A stretch of 64,000 nucleotides of DNA, from the NCBI GenBank assembly GCA_037833965.1, contig AP031357.1, positions 10,498,001 through 10,562,000 of the forward strand, read 5' to 3'. The position numbers and the translations under genes were made by a program. Below are positions 32,101-45,385 of this stretch, in pieces. Position 1 is the stretch's first letter. Each line of letters begins with the position of its first letter. The DNA is from Marchantia polymorpha subsp. ruderalis (taxonomy: Eukaryota > Streptophyta > Marchantiopsida > Marchantiales > Marchantiaceae). The notes beneath the pieces are model-generated. The model did not search any database. It was not told the origin of the DNA and worked only from the letters and a program-made list of their open reading frames with translations.

Positions 32101-34670
32101 ATTTATTTGGAATGCAATGATACCTGTACCTGTTGGAAATATTTAGATAAGTAATAAAAAACGTATGTTAGTTATCTCTAATCTCTACTTATACTCAATG
32201 TTTCATATAAAATGTGAGTATTGATATTTCATATGGAGTTGACGTTAATATATCCAACAGTAGTAGATTCGACGTCCAAGTTTCTCTTCAGTTTGCAACG
32301 CGGACGTTGATATACAACTCCAGCAAAGCCATCATTGGCCTATTAGGTGCTCTGTTGTGTCTCGAACAAGATTGGGCTGCGATGGAGTGCCATGATGGAA
32401 ACTCTCCCAATGTTTATGATTGCAATTGATCGGATTGGAGAGGCGTAATAACGTGAAAGACGAAACCAAGGGAGGAAGTCATGTGATGATAACCTTCCGA
32501 GGCTATTCGAAATGTTGACTCGGCAGATTTGTTGTGAACAGCCAATTCAGCGGTGTCAAAGTACTGTACTGCCTCAAATATTACACATAAAGAGCCTTCG
32601 ACGTTCATACGAATGCTTTTTTGCTTAAAGGCAAACCGCACCTAAACATAAGTAGCTCGTCATTAACCTTCATAGAACATCTACAAGTTCTACATAATTT
32701 CGTATTTCATACAATTGCAACCTTAACTAGATAGGAGAGTGTATGGATAACATAGCATTGCAAATAGAGCGGGTTGTCCAATCAACAGCTTTCAGATTCT
32801 AAATGTGTTTGGCGTTAATCTCGCCACGGAGAGAAATAGGTCTCAAAGTATGTGCCATTTTCAAATTGACTAATTAATTCTCATCAATCTCAACAACGTC
32901 CACTTCTTATCAATTCGATTCAGTTGTATATATAAATTTGATTCATTTTTAAAATATTCACTGCTTGTATATACACTATAGAAATATAAAAATTTCATTG
33001 ATTATGTTTTAATTTATATTAAGTCATAATTTTTTTTCTTGAACCGGTACGTATGTGTATGTGTAGGTTGTTGTTAGTAATCTATATTAAATTGATTTTA
33101 TTCTTATGTTAAAATTTTATGAAAATTTATTTTATAATGATTTGTATCATGATGAACATTTTTTCAATGTTAAGAAGACTCGTTGTATATAAGAATTAGA
33201 TTATAAATTTAAAACACTCCATCAACATATGTTAAACCTAAAAATATCAATGCAGGTGTTTAAATTGTTCATTTACAATCAAGGCAGAATTCGTTACCTA
33301 AACAATAAATTTTGATTGTAATGTTTGCGTCCTACGGAGAGTTGTTGGTCACTTCTAAGTCACCTGGCTCAAATTTCAACCACATGAGGATTGACTCTTC
33401 AAATTTGTGAACAATCGTATATTCGGTTGTAAATTACTTCACTTCATGGATTTGTGTTCAATTGAGACCTGTAGAACTACAATTACAGCACAACATGTAA
33501 TTTCCTTGGTAGTTCAGTGACACAAGACAAATAACCTTTACTCCGTTCACTTTTACTTTAAGGTGAATAATTGTGCAATTTCTTGGTTGTATTCTGAAGA
33601 TTTTCTCGTTGACCAAAAAATTGTAAGTGTCATGGTATGAATACAATTTACCTTGATTATTTATACAACTATTCCAGCTATTCTATCCAGTTCAGATGCT
33701 TCCATCCACTCGGATAGAAGGATCTTCATACACTCATAATTCACAGGAGTCTAAGACCTGTTGGTGACGCAATCACGTTGAGGAACATCAATATGACTAG
33801 CTACGAATCCAAATCTCGGCTCCATTTTGAGCTTGACTAAGAACCGCAATGACACTCTGCTTCAGTGCTATGGCTAACACATACCTCCCTACACCATGTG
33901 CTTACCAAATATGCGGCAATGCAGCCCATAATAACTTGAGGCTAAAGGGGGGTTTCCTTGTGCATGACCCAAGGGAATGACGTGTGCTCTAAAGCACAAT
34001 ATGAATACGATTTCTCTTGATTCCAGTAGGTAGGCTTGATGTTCCCGGGTTTATAAGTGCAATCAATCACAATACACTTTGCATACAGAAGGAAGTGACC
34101 TTCTGAATGTGGCACATCTATTTTGTACACAATTCAGACAGCAAGTGCGTGTCACACGTAAATCAAACTCACAATGTGCGACAAGAAGGAACAAAATTCT
34201 CCTGAGTGGACCCACTCGTGTTATTCATTCACATGTCACTTGCTGCAAGGAACATAACAAACCATGTCTACTATCATCGTAGAAGAACATGAGGTGGGAA
34301 TGCACGGGCGAGTAAAATTAGATAGCAAGCCCCGGAGGTTGCATGTCGACATCACGGAGTGCTGCGGTACATACAATACCCACAGAGAGAACCGAATTGG
34401 AGTTGACAAAATCTCCACAACCTCATGCAACGCCTGAACAGAAGTTCGAAGTTGTGACTGCCTTGTACGGACTTCGTCACCACTTCCCCTGATGAACTAC
34501 TTTCTGGAATACAGACCTCGATGACAGGAGTCCAGCTCGATGCAACAGCGCTTCTTTGATTACACACAAGCCGAGAAGTCAGAGCCGAAGATCCTGACCT
34601 CTGAGAGTCCTCATTCCATGCAGTGTGTGGTCCACATAGGTTTCAGATACATAGAGCAGCATGAAAGAAC
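29114..34670. other. Intergenic, largely AT-rich; no gene supported
   Basis: From about 30100 to 33300 the DNA is very AT-rich, with an (AT)n run at 30403-30423 and another near 31578-31590. GC-balanced islands at 29640-30000, 32210-32650 and 33690-34660 carry frames of 60-100 codons (for example 32214-32429 plus), but I recognise no product. The part next to 34670 should hold the 3' untranslated region of URI. Confidence 0.4.
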
Positions 34671-37600
34671 TCATCTTCCTCCTGCCTGCCTCATCTGCCT
34701 GAACTTGGAAACGGGTCTTGATGGCTGTTCTTCAACCTGATTACAAAACGGACAAATTAATCCTCATCTCAACTAGGAGACCCTCAAGGACACGGAAAAC
34801 TTACTTCATATCTTAGTGTAAGAAGCAAAAGTTAGACTTTTCCAAGTTCGTGCTTCGAACGTTAATCCACCATTACGTGTGGAGGGATTGATACTGCTAC
34901 TAATACTAATGTTTCTTCAAAACCATAAACCCTTCATTCCAGAACAGGAACTTTAGCCAACACATTCTCACAAATGGCACTTATGATATAGGTCCCATGG
35001 AAAGGAAACGGATAAAAAAACAAAATATATTGGAGTCAGAAACAGGACAGCATTGAACTCATATTCCAACTAAAATGTAAATATACCTGTTGATCACTCT
35101 GGTTGTTAGACTTTACCATCCGATCTGTTACGGTTCCTGTGCCACTTCGATTAGTGGGCCTAGAATTTGGCTCTGATGCAATTCCTGCACGATTCGTAAC
35201 TGTAGATCTCACGTTGTGCTCAGTCACTGTTCCCGTAAATGCCTACAGTGAGCCCATTTGGATCAAGATGTGATTGTAAGTTCATGGAACCTAGGGCACA
35301 TCATAATTCAAAAAAATACTAACTGCTCACGATTTGATTTGAAGGACTGTAGAAACTACTCAATACTTATAAAAAAACCTTTCCTACGCTCATCAGAGGC
35401 GAAATGACCACGAACTGGAATGAGAGTGAGCTGATTTTGTTACACTTGAAACTATTGCAGAAGCACAGTGAGGAGGGTTGACCAGTATGCCCAGGGCTCC
35501 AAGCGGTGCACAGCGTCATGCAATGCATGAGAATGACAAAACGAGGGGAAGCCAGCTGGTACTGGTGGAACAGCGGAAAAGATACATTGAAACTATCAAG
35601 ACCAGGTCAGAAAAGAAACTTTCAAAGTAGAGAATAAACTGGACCTGCGTCTGCCCTGGTGTAGGTTGAGCCATCTTTTGACCTCTTGTCTCGTCGATGT
35701 TAACAGGATTGACAACATTCGTCTTCCCTGCCTCCTGTCCTAGCACAAATCCTGACAATCCAGAGAGGCAAACTCAAAGACTATACCAAGACTGTTGATA
35801 CTGTGTGTTGTCGTTACAACTATCTACCAATTTTCTGTCATTATGGACAAATGCTGGGCAGGTCTGAACGAGAAAGTGCATACTGCTTACAAGAACAAGA
35901 TAAGCAAGAATGAGTCAACAAGCTTCATATACACACCTTGCTTGCTCGACTCTTGCGTCCTCCAATCCTTTAGCTGGTTCACAACACAGCACAAACAACT
36001 TTTGAGCACTCTTATTGCTAGTATCTAATGCATCAATCACCGGTCTTGGGCCGAAAAAGGTAATATCTGATACGTTCCCAGCCATCTTCATGCAGTTGAC
36101 AACATTAGAACCATGATCTAAATTGCAAGAATAATGCTGAAACCGAACCTTTTGCAACTCATTCTGCCCTTGCATATCTGGTATCTCAAGACCGCTACAC
36201 GAGGTGTCTTTATCCGCTGCGAATGAAACTTTCTTCGCTGGAGTATCTCGACTCTGTGAAACCAGAGGCTGCTGAGCATGCTCAGAGTCGGTGCGTGCCT
36301 TGACAGAATCAGCAAATTCTCGGGCAAATCTTGATAAAGGTCTAGTCTTCTTCGACACTTCTGCCGGCATTTCGATTACACCCTTGCCTTGACCAGTACG
36401 AATAGACTCAGCTCCTTGATTTGATGAGAACCTATTATGAGCTCTACTTTCTTCGTCTTCTTCCTCTATGTCATATTCTTCCTCCGAACCAGATCCACCG
36501 AGCATGCTGTCTTCCTCGTCAGAATCCTCACCATCATAATCTTCAGCTTCGGACCTATTAAGTTTTTCCAGCAAAGTTGCTTTCTGATCCTTGGAGAGAT
36601 AAGACTTTGATTTCGTTATGGCTTCCGCAGCATCGAGTTCATCGTCGTTGGAGATATTTTCTTCGTCACTCATATCCTCTTCGTCACTCGTCCGTCCTGC
36701 AGCTTCTTCAGCAGCTTCCAAAGCCTCTATTCTAGCCATTATCAGCTTATGTTCTTCGTCTTCATCCATGGAACTATGACTGCTTCGAAGGGAGGCTGCG
36801 TGACTACTCTCACCTTCGAAATTGCTTTTGTCCTGATTTGGGTCATCTGGAAGAGAAAAGAAAGTAGGCGAAAACATTAGCTATCATTGAGCGTTACCGT
36901 AGATGTATAAGTCTAATGATGACAAGACCAGCAGACTGCAACTGAACTGGAAAAGACTGCATCCAGGACTCCTGTCTGGTTCAATGACGCTCTTTACCTA
37001 CAGGCAAGACACACACCCAATTTAGAGCAAAAACTTGGGACAAGTCATATCGGGTATTAAAAGAGTCTACTATCTCATAAATCAGCGTCAACTTACCTCT
37101 ATTTCTGATGGTAATTCTCGGTACTTGGTCAAAGGATTTATCGGACTCTTCCAAGATTTGTTCTCTAATCTCCACAACCCCAGCCTGCAAGACGTAGTCC
37201 TCATAGTTCATGCACATGCTCGATACGAACCCGGTGCATTTGGCAAAATAGAGCACACTGAAAAATTCATTCGATTGTGCAGTTCTCTCAACAGTAAATC
37301 TCATTCACTATCCCAATTGTGCTACAAGAAAGAAGCACACCTTAGCTTCGGCTGCTGTGTTGCTGGCAAAAGCACCTTCCGCTTCTAGGTCAGCGATTTG
37401 AGATTCAACACTGGAAATCTTCCTCAAGAGAAATTCATTTCGTCTTTCAAGGATGTTCACAGTTTGTTTGGACGAACGTTCTCCATAATAACCTTCTCCA
37501 AGCAAAACCTGAACTATCATCACCAGCCATTTCACAGGAACGTTGAAGAAGGTAAGAAATTTACTTCCTCAATTCCTCTGCCCACTTGCACAAAGCTTAT

Positions 37601-38388
37601 AAAGCTCACTCCAGATACGACAAAACCTATGTTCCAGGGTTGAAGAAATCTGCTAACAGCTTATCCATGACACTTGCATTGGGTTGCAGCAGACGAAACT
37701 CTTGATCTAACATCGAAACAAGGAAGACTTTCAACACCTGTTAAATAGATACAGTAGTTACAGATGGAATGGACGGCAAGCACAGCTGTTCTGGTACAAA
37801 CGGGTAATGCAAACAAACCACTTACCATTCTACAAATCATTCAGAGCAAGTGTGGTGAGTTTAAAAATACCAGAAACTCATTCGTGTGTATCAGACGTCC
37901 AGGGAAGAATGCAGCTTTTCCAAATGGCACCTGTCATTGTATCAGGCTAAAGATTATCATAGTGCCAAACTCGCCGCTGATAATAAAATTCTTATCAACA
38001 AACTTCAAAAAAAAAATAAAGCATTTGAGGAAAGCCCAGGAAGGAGCTACGCGAGATACAGTGTAGAGTCGAGCGAGGGAAAGAGACAACTTCCTGCCAG
38101 CTCTGAAATCACTCGAACCCAGCTAAGTGCTGAAGAAATTCCAACAATTCAGTGAGGAGGCAGTCAGCACGACAATCAACGCACCATGACGTTATGAGAA
38201 ACGGAGTCCGGGAGCTGCGTTACAAGTCCTGACAAGACCTTGTTCTCATCACGGTAACTCTGCAGCTCCTTCAGGTACTCCTGCTGCTTGTCCACCTCCT
38301 CGCGCACCTGCCTGGCGGCTCTTTCAGCGTCTGCAATCGAGATCGTCTCCGACAGAGGAATCACGGTACCCTTCACACTACTTGCCAT
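34671..38388 (-). CDS. URI1: URI-type unconventional prefoldin (RPB5 interactor), about eight exons
   Basis: Homologue of URI, the prefoldin-like subunit of the R2TP/prefoldin-like complex that binds RNA polymerase subunit RPB5 and helps assemble polymerases. Exons on the minus strand: 38388-38185, 37930-37871, 37508-37341, 37184-37097, then a long exon starting at 36846, then 35751-35645, 35242-35087 and 34736-34671. Except at the end of the long exon, junctions are GT-AG and phases fit. The N-terminal coiled coil (VDKQQEYLKELQSYRDE) leads into the prefoldin signature VPFGKAAFFPGRLIHTNEFL and LLGEGYYGERSSKQTVNILE. The long exon is highly acidic (DEEDMSDEENISNDDE) and Ser-rich, with RPLSRFAREFAD and KKVSFAADKD. 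The C-terminus has the family motif AFTGTVTEHN and ends RPVSKFRQMRQAGGR. The 3' limit of the long exon is uncertain: candidate donors lie near 36150 and 35930, and neither fits perfectly. Total length is probably 480-590 residues. Confidence 0.85.
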
Positions 38389-39070
38389 GGCTCCAATCCC
38401 TCACCGAAACTCCACTTCGCTGCGCTACCCTACATATCAGCGAATGACCACTACAAACAAAAACCCCTCCGAGAGAGAAATGCGATCCCACAGACAAACG
38501 AGTGCTGGAACGAAGAAAGCTGCACTTGGCGAGGCGACCTCACGGCTCACGAGACGGCATTCGATCCGAGAAAGTTGTGCTGCTTGCGAAGCAGGAACAG
38601 ATTCACATTCTCCGAAGCTTTGCGGCCGGCGCACTGTCGGCACGTGGAGAATCTGCGCAAAAGGTCGACGAGGAGCTCACAGACAACAAAACCCCAGCTG
38701 CTGGAATGGAACCCTGTGGCCAGCGGACTGCAGAGCGATTAACGAACTGACCTCGAGGGCCCGAGGCGAGGCCTCCTCCTCCTCCTCCTTCTGGGGCCTG
38801 CCGCTCGGGGCACCTTTGCGCTGCTCTGGCCCGCTCCAGTTGCGCCAGTTGCGCCAATTGCGCCCTTGGCATGTGCGCCACAGTTCGCCCGCCAACGACC
38901 GCTTTGTTTTGTTCTGCCGCGCGTGAGCCCCCGAGTCTGTCCTCGTATCCGCCGGTCTCCCGCTTTTCATTTTTGGGCTGTTTTCCACATTTTTTCTGCT
39001 GCATTAAAGCGAGGTGGAGATTCGAGATTATTACGGTAGTAAAGTTCTTAATAGAATAGGTTTGGCTTGT
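38389..39070 (-). promoter_or_regulatory. GC-rich upstream region of URI
   Basis: A GC-rich stretch immediately upstream of the URI start codon, with a (CCT)n tract near 38769-38791 and repeated GTTGCGCCA units near 38845-38862. It is likely the 5' untranslated region and promoter. Open frames on both strands here have no family signature. Confidence 0.4.
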
Positions 39071-39776
39071 GCACCTCATGTTACTTGAGTATTAGTTTGT
39101 TCCGAGTGGCATCGAGCTGAAAGGGTCGAGTGGAGGAGAGGGAAGACCAAATAAATAAACGAGCTTTGAATAAATAAAGCACAAGGTATTAAGTGGCATA
39201 TAAGAGATAGTGATCTTAATTCAGTTGGACATTTGGGTACGGGACGACCTCTCAAGTCTCGGGGAAAACCTCTTCCAGTGAGGAGCCCAAAAATGTAGCA
39301 ACAAGGATGGGAATACCCCATCGATCGACAAAAATCCAAAAATCGAAATCGATGAAACCAACAAAGGACGACAAGTGCATCTATGTGCTTCTACTACACC
39401 TGAAGTATTCAAAGAATTCAAGTACATCGTTCTACACATTGAGTGCGTTAACTATTGCTCCAAGTAAATTCGTGGATACTTTTATCCCCAACAAAAGGTA
39501 TACCACAAGCTAAGAGAAATACCCTCCTAGCCTTATGCTTTTGTGTAGGCTCTCACAATCTGTCAAAGCAAATTGGTATATCTCCATATTACTCCAAGGT
39601 ATAGAATTAGAGATACGAGTATTAAATCTGAATATATCCCAATACTTTCCCAAACTGCCCAGGTTTGCTTTCTATGCATTATACATTCGAGACGATGTGC
39701 TATCACCACCTTAAATTCTTACATGTAAATACTTTGTCCCGTCAAGCATCTGTAATAAAAAAGTCAATGAAGAATA

Positions 39777-39809
39777 AATGTGGGTCCGAAAGTTTTTTGG
39801 ACCCACATT
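39777..39809. repeat. Short perfect hairpin
   Basis: Arms AATGTGGGTCC (39777-39787) and GGACCCACATT (39799-39809) are exact complements around an 11-base loop that includes a run of six T. No gene ends nearby, so a transcription-termination role is not supported. Confidence 0.6.
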
Positions 39810-42800
39810 ACAAGCCATACTAAGACTAGCTTCATGTGATTAATCATCTTCTGAAGTTATAACAAACAAAAATTATGCAACGAGTCATATGATCCTTTTT
39901 GTATCCAAGAAGTTGCAAACTCACCTCTAGTCCATGAAGATGCATGCGAATAGAAAATGCGAATACAAAATTTCATCTCAATAATGATGAATATACATAT
40001 AATAATCAAACGTCCTTATATTTATTGATCCAAAAATTAATTAACAAAAAGTTAGTTCATCACATATAATCATTGAAATTACATAAATAAAGTCATTGTT
40101 TTTTATCTCAAGAAGAAATTAATCTTGAAGATTAATTACTTCTTGAGAAGATATAAATATTTAAAATTGCTACAAAACGTAAAAACGTCAAAAGATAAAA
40201 TTCTGGATTTTACGTATGAATTATTAATAAATGTCTCATGCTTTTTTTCAATTTTGAGATAATAATTTGTAATCATACGTTTGCTAAAAAAATTAACTTA
40301 TAAAAAATATTATCATGCAAAGTCTATTAATGTCTATTTTTATTTTTTTTACATCGTGATCTCATGGAAATTACATTTTTATGTATTTCATGCATGTTAT
40401 CAGTCTTGATGACGATGATTTTTTAAAAAAACTAGGCGAAAAAACTTGATCATCAAAAACATCGGGTATCACTGGAAAAATGATCTAGGGTGATAAAATT
40501 CATCACATGCATCTATCAGAATCATGGAATGACTGATGTAATACGAACTTGTTTGCCTTATCCGAAACCTTTAATCCAATTATTTTTTAAACATTAATAT
40601 CCATAAATTGTCTTGGAATTTTTTTTTCATTGTCTACTTTTTAGTAAAATGGAAATAGTTTTCAACCAGCAATTGACGCGTCTCGGTTTCATTTCACTAA
40701 CTGCTTCATTGCCCCAAGCGCAAAGATACATAAGGAAAGCATAAGAAAGTACATTTCTTTGAAGATTAAATTTTCACCTAGGAAACATAAGTAATTTTTC
40801 ATAAATTCATGTTATTGCGCTATTTAATCTTCTCGATTTTCTCACGCATTAAGATTTACAAGATATAAGGGCTGGCTATCGCCAGAAAGCATGCTACCAT
40901 CTGAGCGCCAGCTGACTTGAAACAGACTACAACTGGGTGCACATCAGTCCAAAACTTGTTGGGACAAACACCCGCATTCCGACAACACATCACGAAGATT
41001 TATCCGCCCACGATAGGCTTCAGTGAATGAGCAGCAAGAGTCAACTTGCGCTCTGGCGCAAAACAGTGGATGCAATTCTCGAGTGCTTCAATGGCAAGTC
41101 AACCGGGTCAATGCTTGAACCCTCGAGACATCATCTGCAATTCAGAGATGATTTAAAAACATGTTGAAGGTCTACATGTAATTCGGCAACCACACATTCA
41201 TCTGTAGGAAGACGATTACACTCATTTAGTACTCATAGCCTCCATTCAGCATTTGGACTTCTTGATTGTTGAGTTTTAGATGCTAAAATTATTTATCATA
41301 GTTACTGCAATTTAAAGTAATTTTTTATTCTAATGGAGGATATTCCACTGTAGATGTATTATGAATGAAAGTGAAGTATGAAATTTTGTTAAGAAATCTA
41401 AAAAGATGCAAAGTTGATTGTCATTGAAAGTTCACATGCCCATTGAAAGAAGTTGTAAAATTTACATACAGTAATTAATGCTATATATACATATAGCATC
41501 AAGTAGTGTATAAACTTTGCAATGGTTTATGGAGTTAACACAATAAGCTTTCATTCTTAGCTTGATTCTAACTTCTAAAGTAATAAATTATTACTCATAA
41601 CTTTCACAAGAGATGAAGTTCACATTCTTCTGTACGTTGAGCCACTCGTTGTTTCTTTGTTACAAGTGCTCTGGTGCAAATGGGTGGTCAAAGACCATTT
41701 ACTCAATAATTATATGAGGGTTATAATTTTATATGAAAGCTGGAGAAGTTTTACAAATTACAATTTGAACTAGAATATAAGAATATGGTTGCGCGGTTAA
41801 AACTTCAGTGCAAATCATATTCAAAGACTGAGATAAATCTACTGAGGCGCACCTACTCCTACGCTAATGGAGCCGGTGCACCCAGTGCTCAGGCATACGA
41901 ACTGTAGGCACACATGCAGCCCAAAGTGGGTGAGGGAAGCCTTTTCGCTTATTCCTTCTCGGATTCCGGAGGTAAAGCTTTCGTCCTCGTATTTGCTGTA
42001 AATTGCCCACTTCCTCCTCTGAAGGTATAGTGGGGAAATACCGTTCTGCCATTTCTCCTCGCTCATACACCTGCACCAAGCACTGTAACCTGACATTTGT
42101 GAATTATTGCACGTGTGACTCCATTAACTCACTCATTTTGGTGGTAGTTTTTTACTTGGATATCAAAAAATAAACATTTGATAGAAGATATTATATAATG
42201 GTATATCTTCTTGTTATTTAATTAACGAATGAAATTCATAAAGAACACTCAAGTTAATCGACAACAGTATATATATAAATTTTATTACGGAGTAAAGACA
42301 AATTTGATACACAATTATAAGTTTCATGCTCATGTGGCCTAGCGCCACGTATCACTTCCTCAACGAAATGAATGTTTTCTTAGACGATTTTTTGGAGGGT
42401 CTGTTATGAACATTGGTCTATGCACGCCCTTTCTGGGGATCATAAATGCTAGAATTTGAAATTCTCTGAATCGAGTCAATGCTTGATATATTCGGTCCTG
42501 GTTGATCCGCGAGTGGATATCACAGCACAGTAGAAGTCAGTGTCGCGCTGGCAGGCTTTTGTTTTGTGGACTCTGAAACGGGGCACGCGAACTCATGAAT
42601 AAATAATATATTCTCCGCCTAGCCAGGAAACCTTTTCCGTGTATGGTGGACTATTTGATTTCCGAGTACAGTGGAGGCTCAGGGTCGAGCCTCAAGCATG
42701 AATCCCGGTACAGCTTCGGACTTCGAAGTGCCTCGACCATAACTTGCGATTTTCTATAAAAATCATAAATCAGATCATGTGACGGATTTGTAGAGAGGGT

Positions 42801-44786
42801 AGCCGCTTAATTTTCGATGTCCGCTCGTATGAGGCAAGAGGGTTGATGTGCGAAGGCCTTGATTGTGTTTGAAGGAGATGAACCGCACCGCTCGATTTCA
42901 TTTTATGTAACGCCGACTAATATTTATAAAATTAAACGGGGTCATATGGATGACAGTAAATCTGGCAAAATCAATACGATATTTAGTTGTCCAATATTTA
43001 TGATAATTTGATATCAATTTTGAAATAGAATTATGTGCAAATGGCATGCATATCTAGTTTTTCATCATTGAAAATGAATTTTTCCGTACATACAAAATAC
43101 AAAAAAATTTCATATTTTAGCGTCTACAATGTTAGAACTACGTATACTTTTCTCTAAATAAAATCAAAAAATGATATCTAAGTAAAAAATGTATTTGAAG
43201 TATGTTATAAACTCTTATATATCTTCACACAAATGAATTAAAAGCGATAAGACATAACTAGACCCCAACATCTTCACAACGAATGTTGACGACGTCACAT
43301 GTCCATCGTGAATCGCTTCGTATGTTGGTGGTACCAATGCTCATGCCATTCAGGTTCGAGGTTAGCCCAGTAGTCGATGAGACAATCGGTCTGTGCGTAT
43401 TCCATAAAAATCTCCGCGGGCAGACGAAATCTGACGAAGCTCTCACGGACGCTCCCCCACAGCAGCTTGCTTTCGTCAGTTCCTCAGTGCAGCTGCAGTC
43501 TCTTATCGAGATATGTGGACATCAAAACTGGTCAATTCCAAGTTAGTGGTCGTTGCAAGTGCGAAGCGGAACATGAACATGTTGCACTTGACCGAGAGTC
43601 CACAAGGGGAGGATCGGTACACAGCATGTAAATTCTCGAACTGAAAATGTTATGATAACTATCTTCAAACTTTGGATACTCTGGAATAGATCTTATACAT
43701 AAAACTTCTCTCTGTATCTGGAATTCTTTTCCTTTTGTCCTAGGCAATGGAATCAGATAACTTGTGTTCACAATTTTCGAGGCTGCGAACAGGAAATCGG
43801 ATGTAGACTTGTTGACACTGGCGGAAGCTCGTGTGCATGAACGCACCGAGCATTCGTAGGTTATACAGCTACATTGTGCTTTATGACGACATTCATGGAA
43901 GGCCAAGGAAGTGCATGTACATTCCACTCTCGATGTGTGGATATGATGAGACTGCACAGCGATGGAGGTGTTCTACGAAACCATCTCGGGTAATCTCAGT
44001 TTCATCGTTCCATGTGTAGTGCATGTGGTCGAGATTAAAATTGCCTCTCTCAATCAAGTTCAGCTGACGCAGATGGTCTCTAGAGCAGTGACGTTGCTAG
44101 ACACGAGCAACACTCACTCGTGGAAGACTTGGTTTGTATAGATTAATTCTACAGATATTTCGAGTCGGACGCATCCTTGAAAATTACACGCGGTGAAGTT
44201 AGAAACAAGCAAGCATACATTTGGCCGAGATTACAAAATGCAAAAATCTTGTTTGCGTGAATCCAGATTGTTCGTTTGTATTCGTGCAGTCTCTTCTTAT
44301 AAGAAATGTACATGGAGCAGTCGTGTCAAATCACAGATCACATCAGGACATATGTTCAGCGCATGACGTGCCCTCCCATCATCGTAGCTGAACTGGTCTA
44401 CTGAAGCAAGACTCGTGACGTTGAGGATGAGTTATCAAATTCTTCAGAGAGTTAAGCGTCTTCATACGCAGTAATAATTTACAACCCCTTGAGACCTTGA
44501 TTAGGAAAAATTGACACACAACATATCACCCTAACAATGATAGACAAGAAAGATCAGAGATTTTCAGCCAGGTTGAAATATTATGAGCTTTTATTGAACC
44601 ACGTACCGACAAACTGTGCCCTATTACAAACAGGGTCGATGGATTGTCTGTCTTCATAGACTCTTGCATCGAGGGTAGTTTTCCCCCAAAGGTTGAGTTT
44701 CGAGCGGATTGCTTTTTCACGATATATATTTCAGAAATATGGTATTCACAGGGTTATTATTTTTGACACTAACATTCTTAACTGAA

Positions 44787-44831
44787 TTCGCCAGATAGGA
44801 TTCGTGTGTTACACGAATCCTATCTAGCGAA
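44787..44831. repeat. Tight 21-bp hairpin with 3-base loop
   Basis: Arms 44787-44807 (TTCGCCAGATAGGATTCGTG...) and 44811-44831 are complementary at 20 of 21 positions around the loop GTT. Such compact near-perfect inverted repeats are a frequent result of palindromic insertion or foldback. Confidence 0.75.
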
Positions 44832-45261
44832 AAGAAGAGTACCCATGTACAGTGTTACAGTCCTGAAATCTCTCTATAACAATCAATAGATTATGTGGAT
44901 GTTGACAGAACTTGGTCGGTTAGTCTCAACGTTGGCGCACCACGGGGAAGACCTCACTCTGGTGGATAATGAACTCGGACGTTGAGTGACTTTAGTACTC
45001 CAGGCCCACCAGATTGTGGCGGGCACTACGACCTGCCCTTGTCATGGAGATAATCCATCTGTAGTTTATATTCAATAGGAAGATAATAAAGTCGCTGTCT
45101 GTCACCACGTTGCAAGTCAGATCTGACGATTAAGGACAATGTTAAGGACAACGACATCTGTTCATACGGCGAGGAGTTCAGTGAAGGGGGTGGACTGACA
45201 TGACCTGTACCTGAACCTAAACCTTTGAGAAATTTGAACTTAGGTAAGACTTCTCCTCGAA

Positions 45262-45385
45262 ACCCACAGCAGAAATGATTTGTGGGTACCCTCTTTTGGG
45301 AGACATTTGAGGTTATGAATTATTTAATAACGGAGAATGATTGCCCAGCGATTGTGCAACTCCACGCTTCCTCACAGTGTATTAT
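45262..45385. repeat. Diverged dispersed repeat, copy 1
   Basis: Shares an ordered series of short matches with 47880-48005: CCCACA, TGTGGG, GAGGTTATGAA, GATTGTGCAACTCC or GGTTGTGCAACTCC, then GCTTCC. Overall similarity is moderate with small gaps. It is probably an old dispersed repeat or an ancient duplication. No protein family was recognised. Confidence 0.35.

Noticed and set aside
43258-44019. Overlapping frames considered as a small gene
   Set aside because: Frames on both strands are similar in quality, with no domain and no coherent splice structure.
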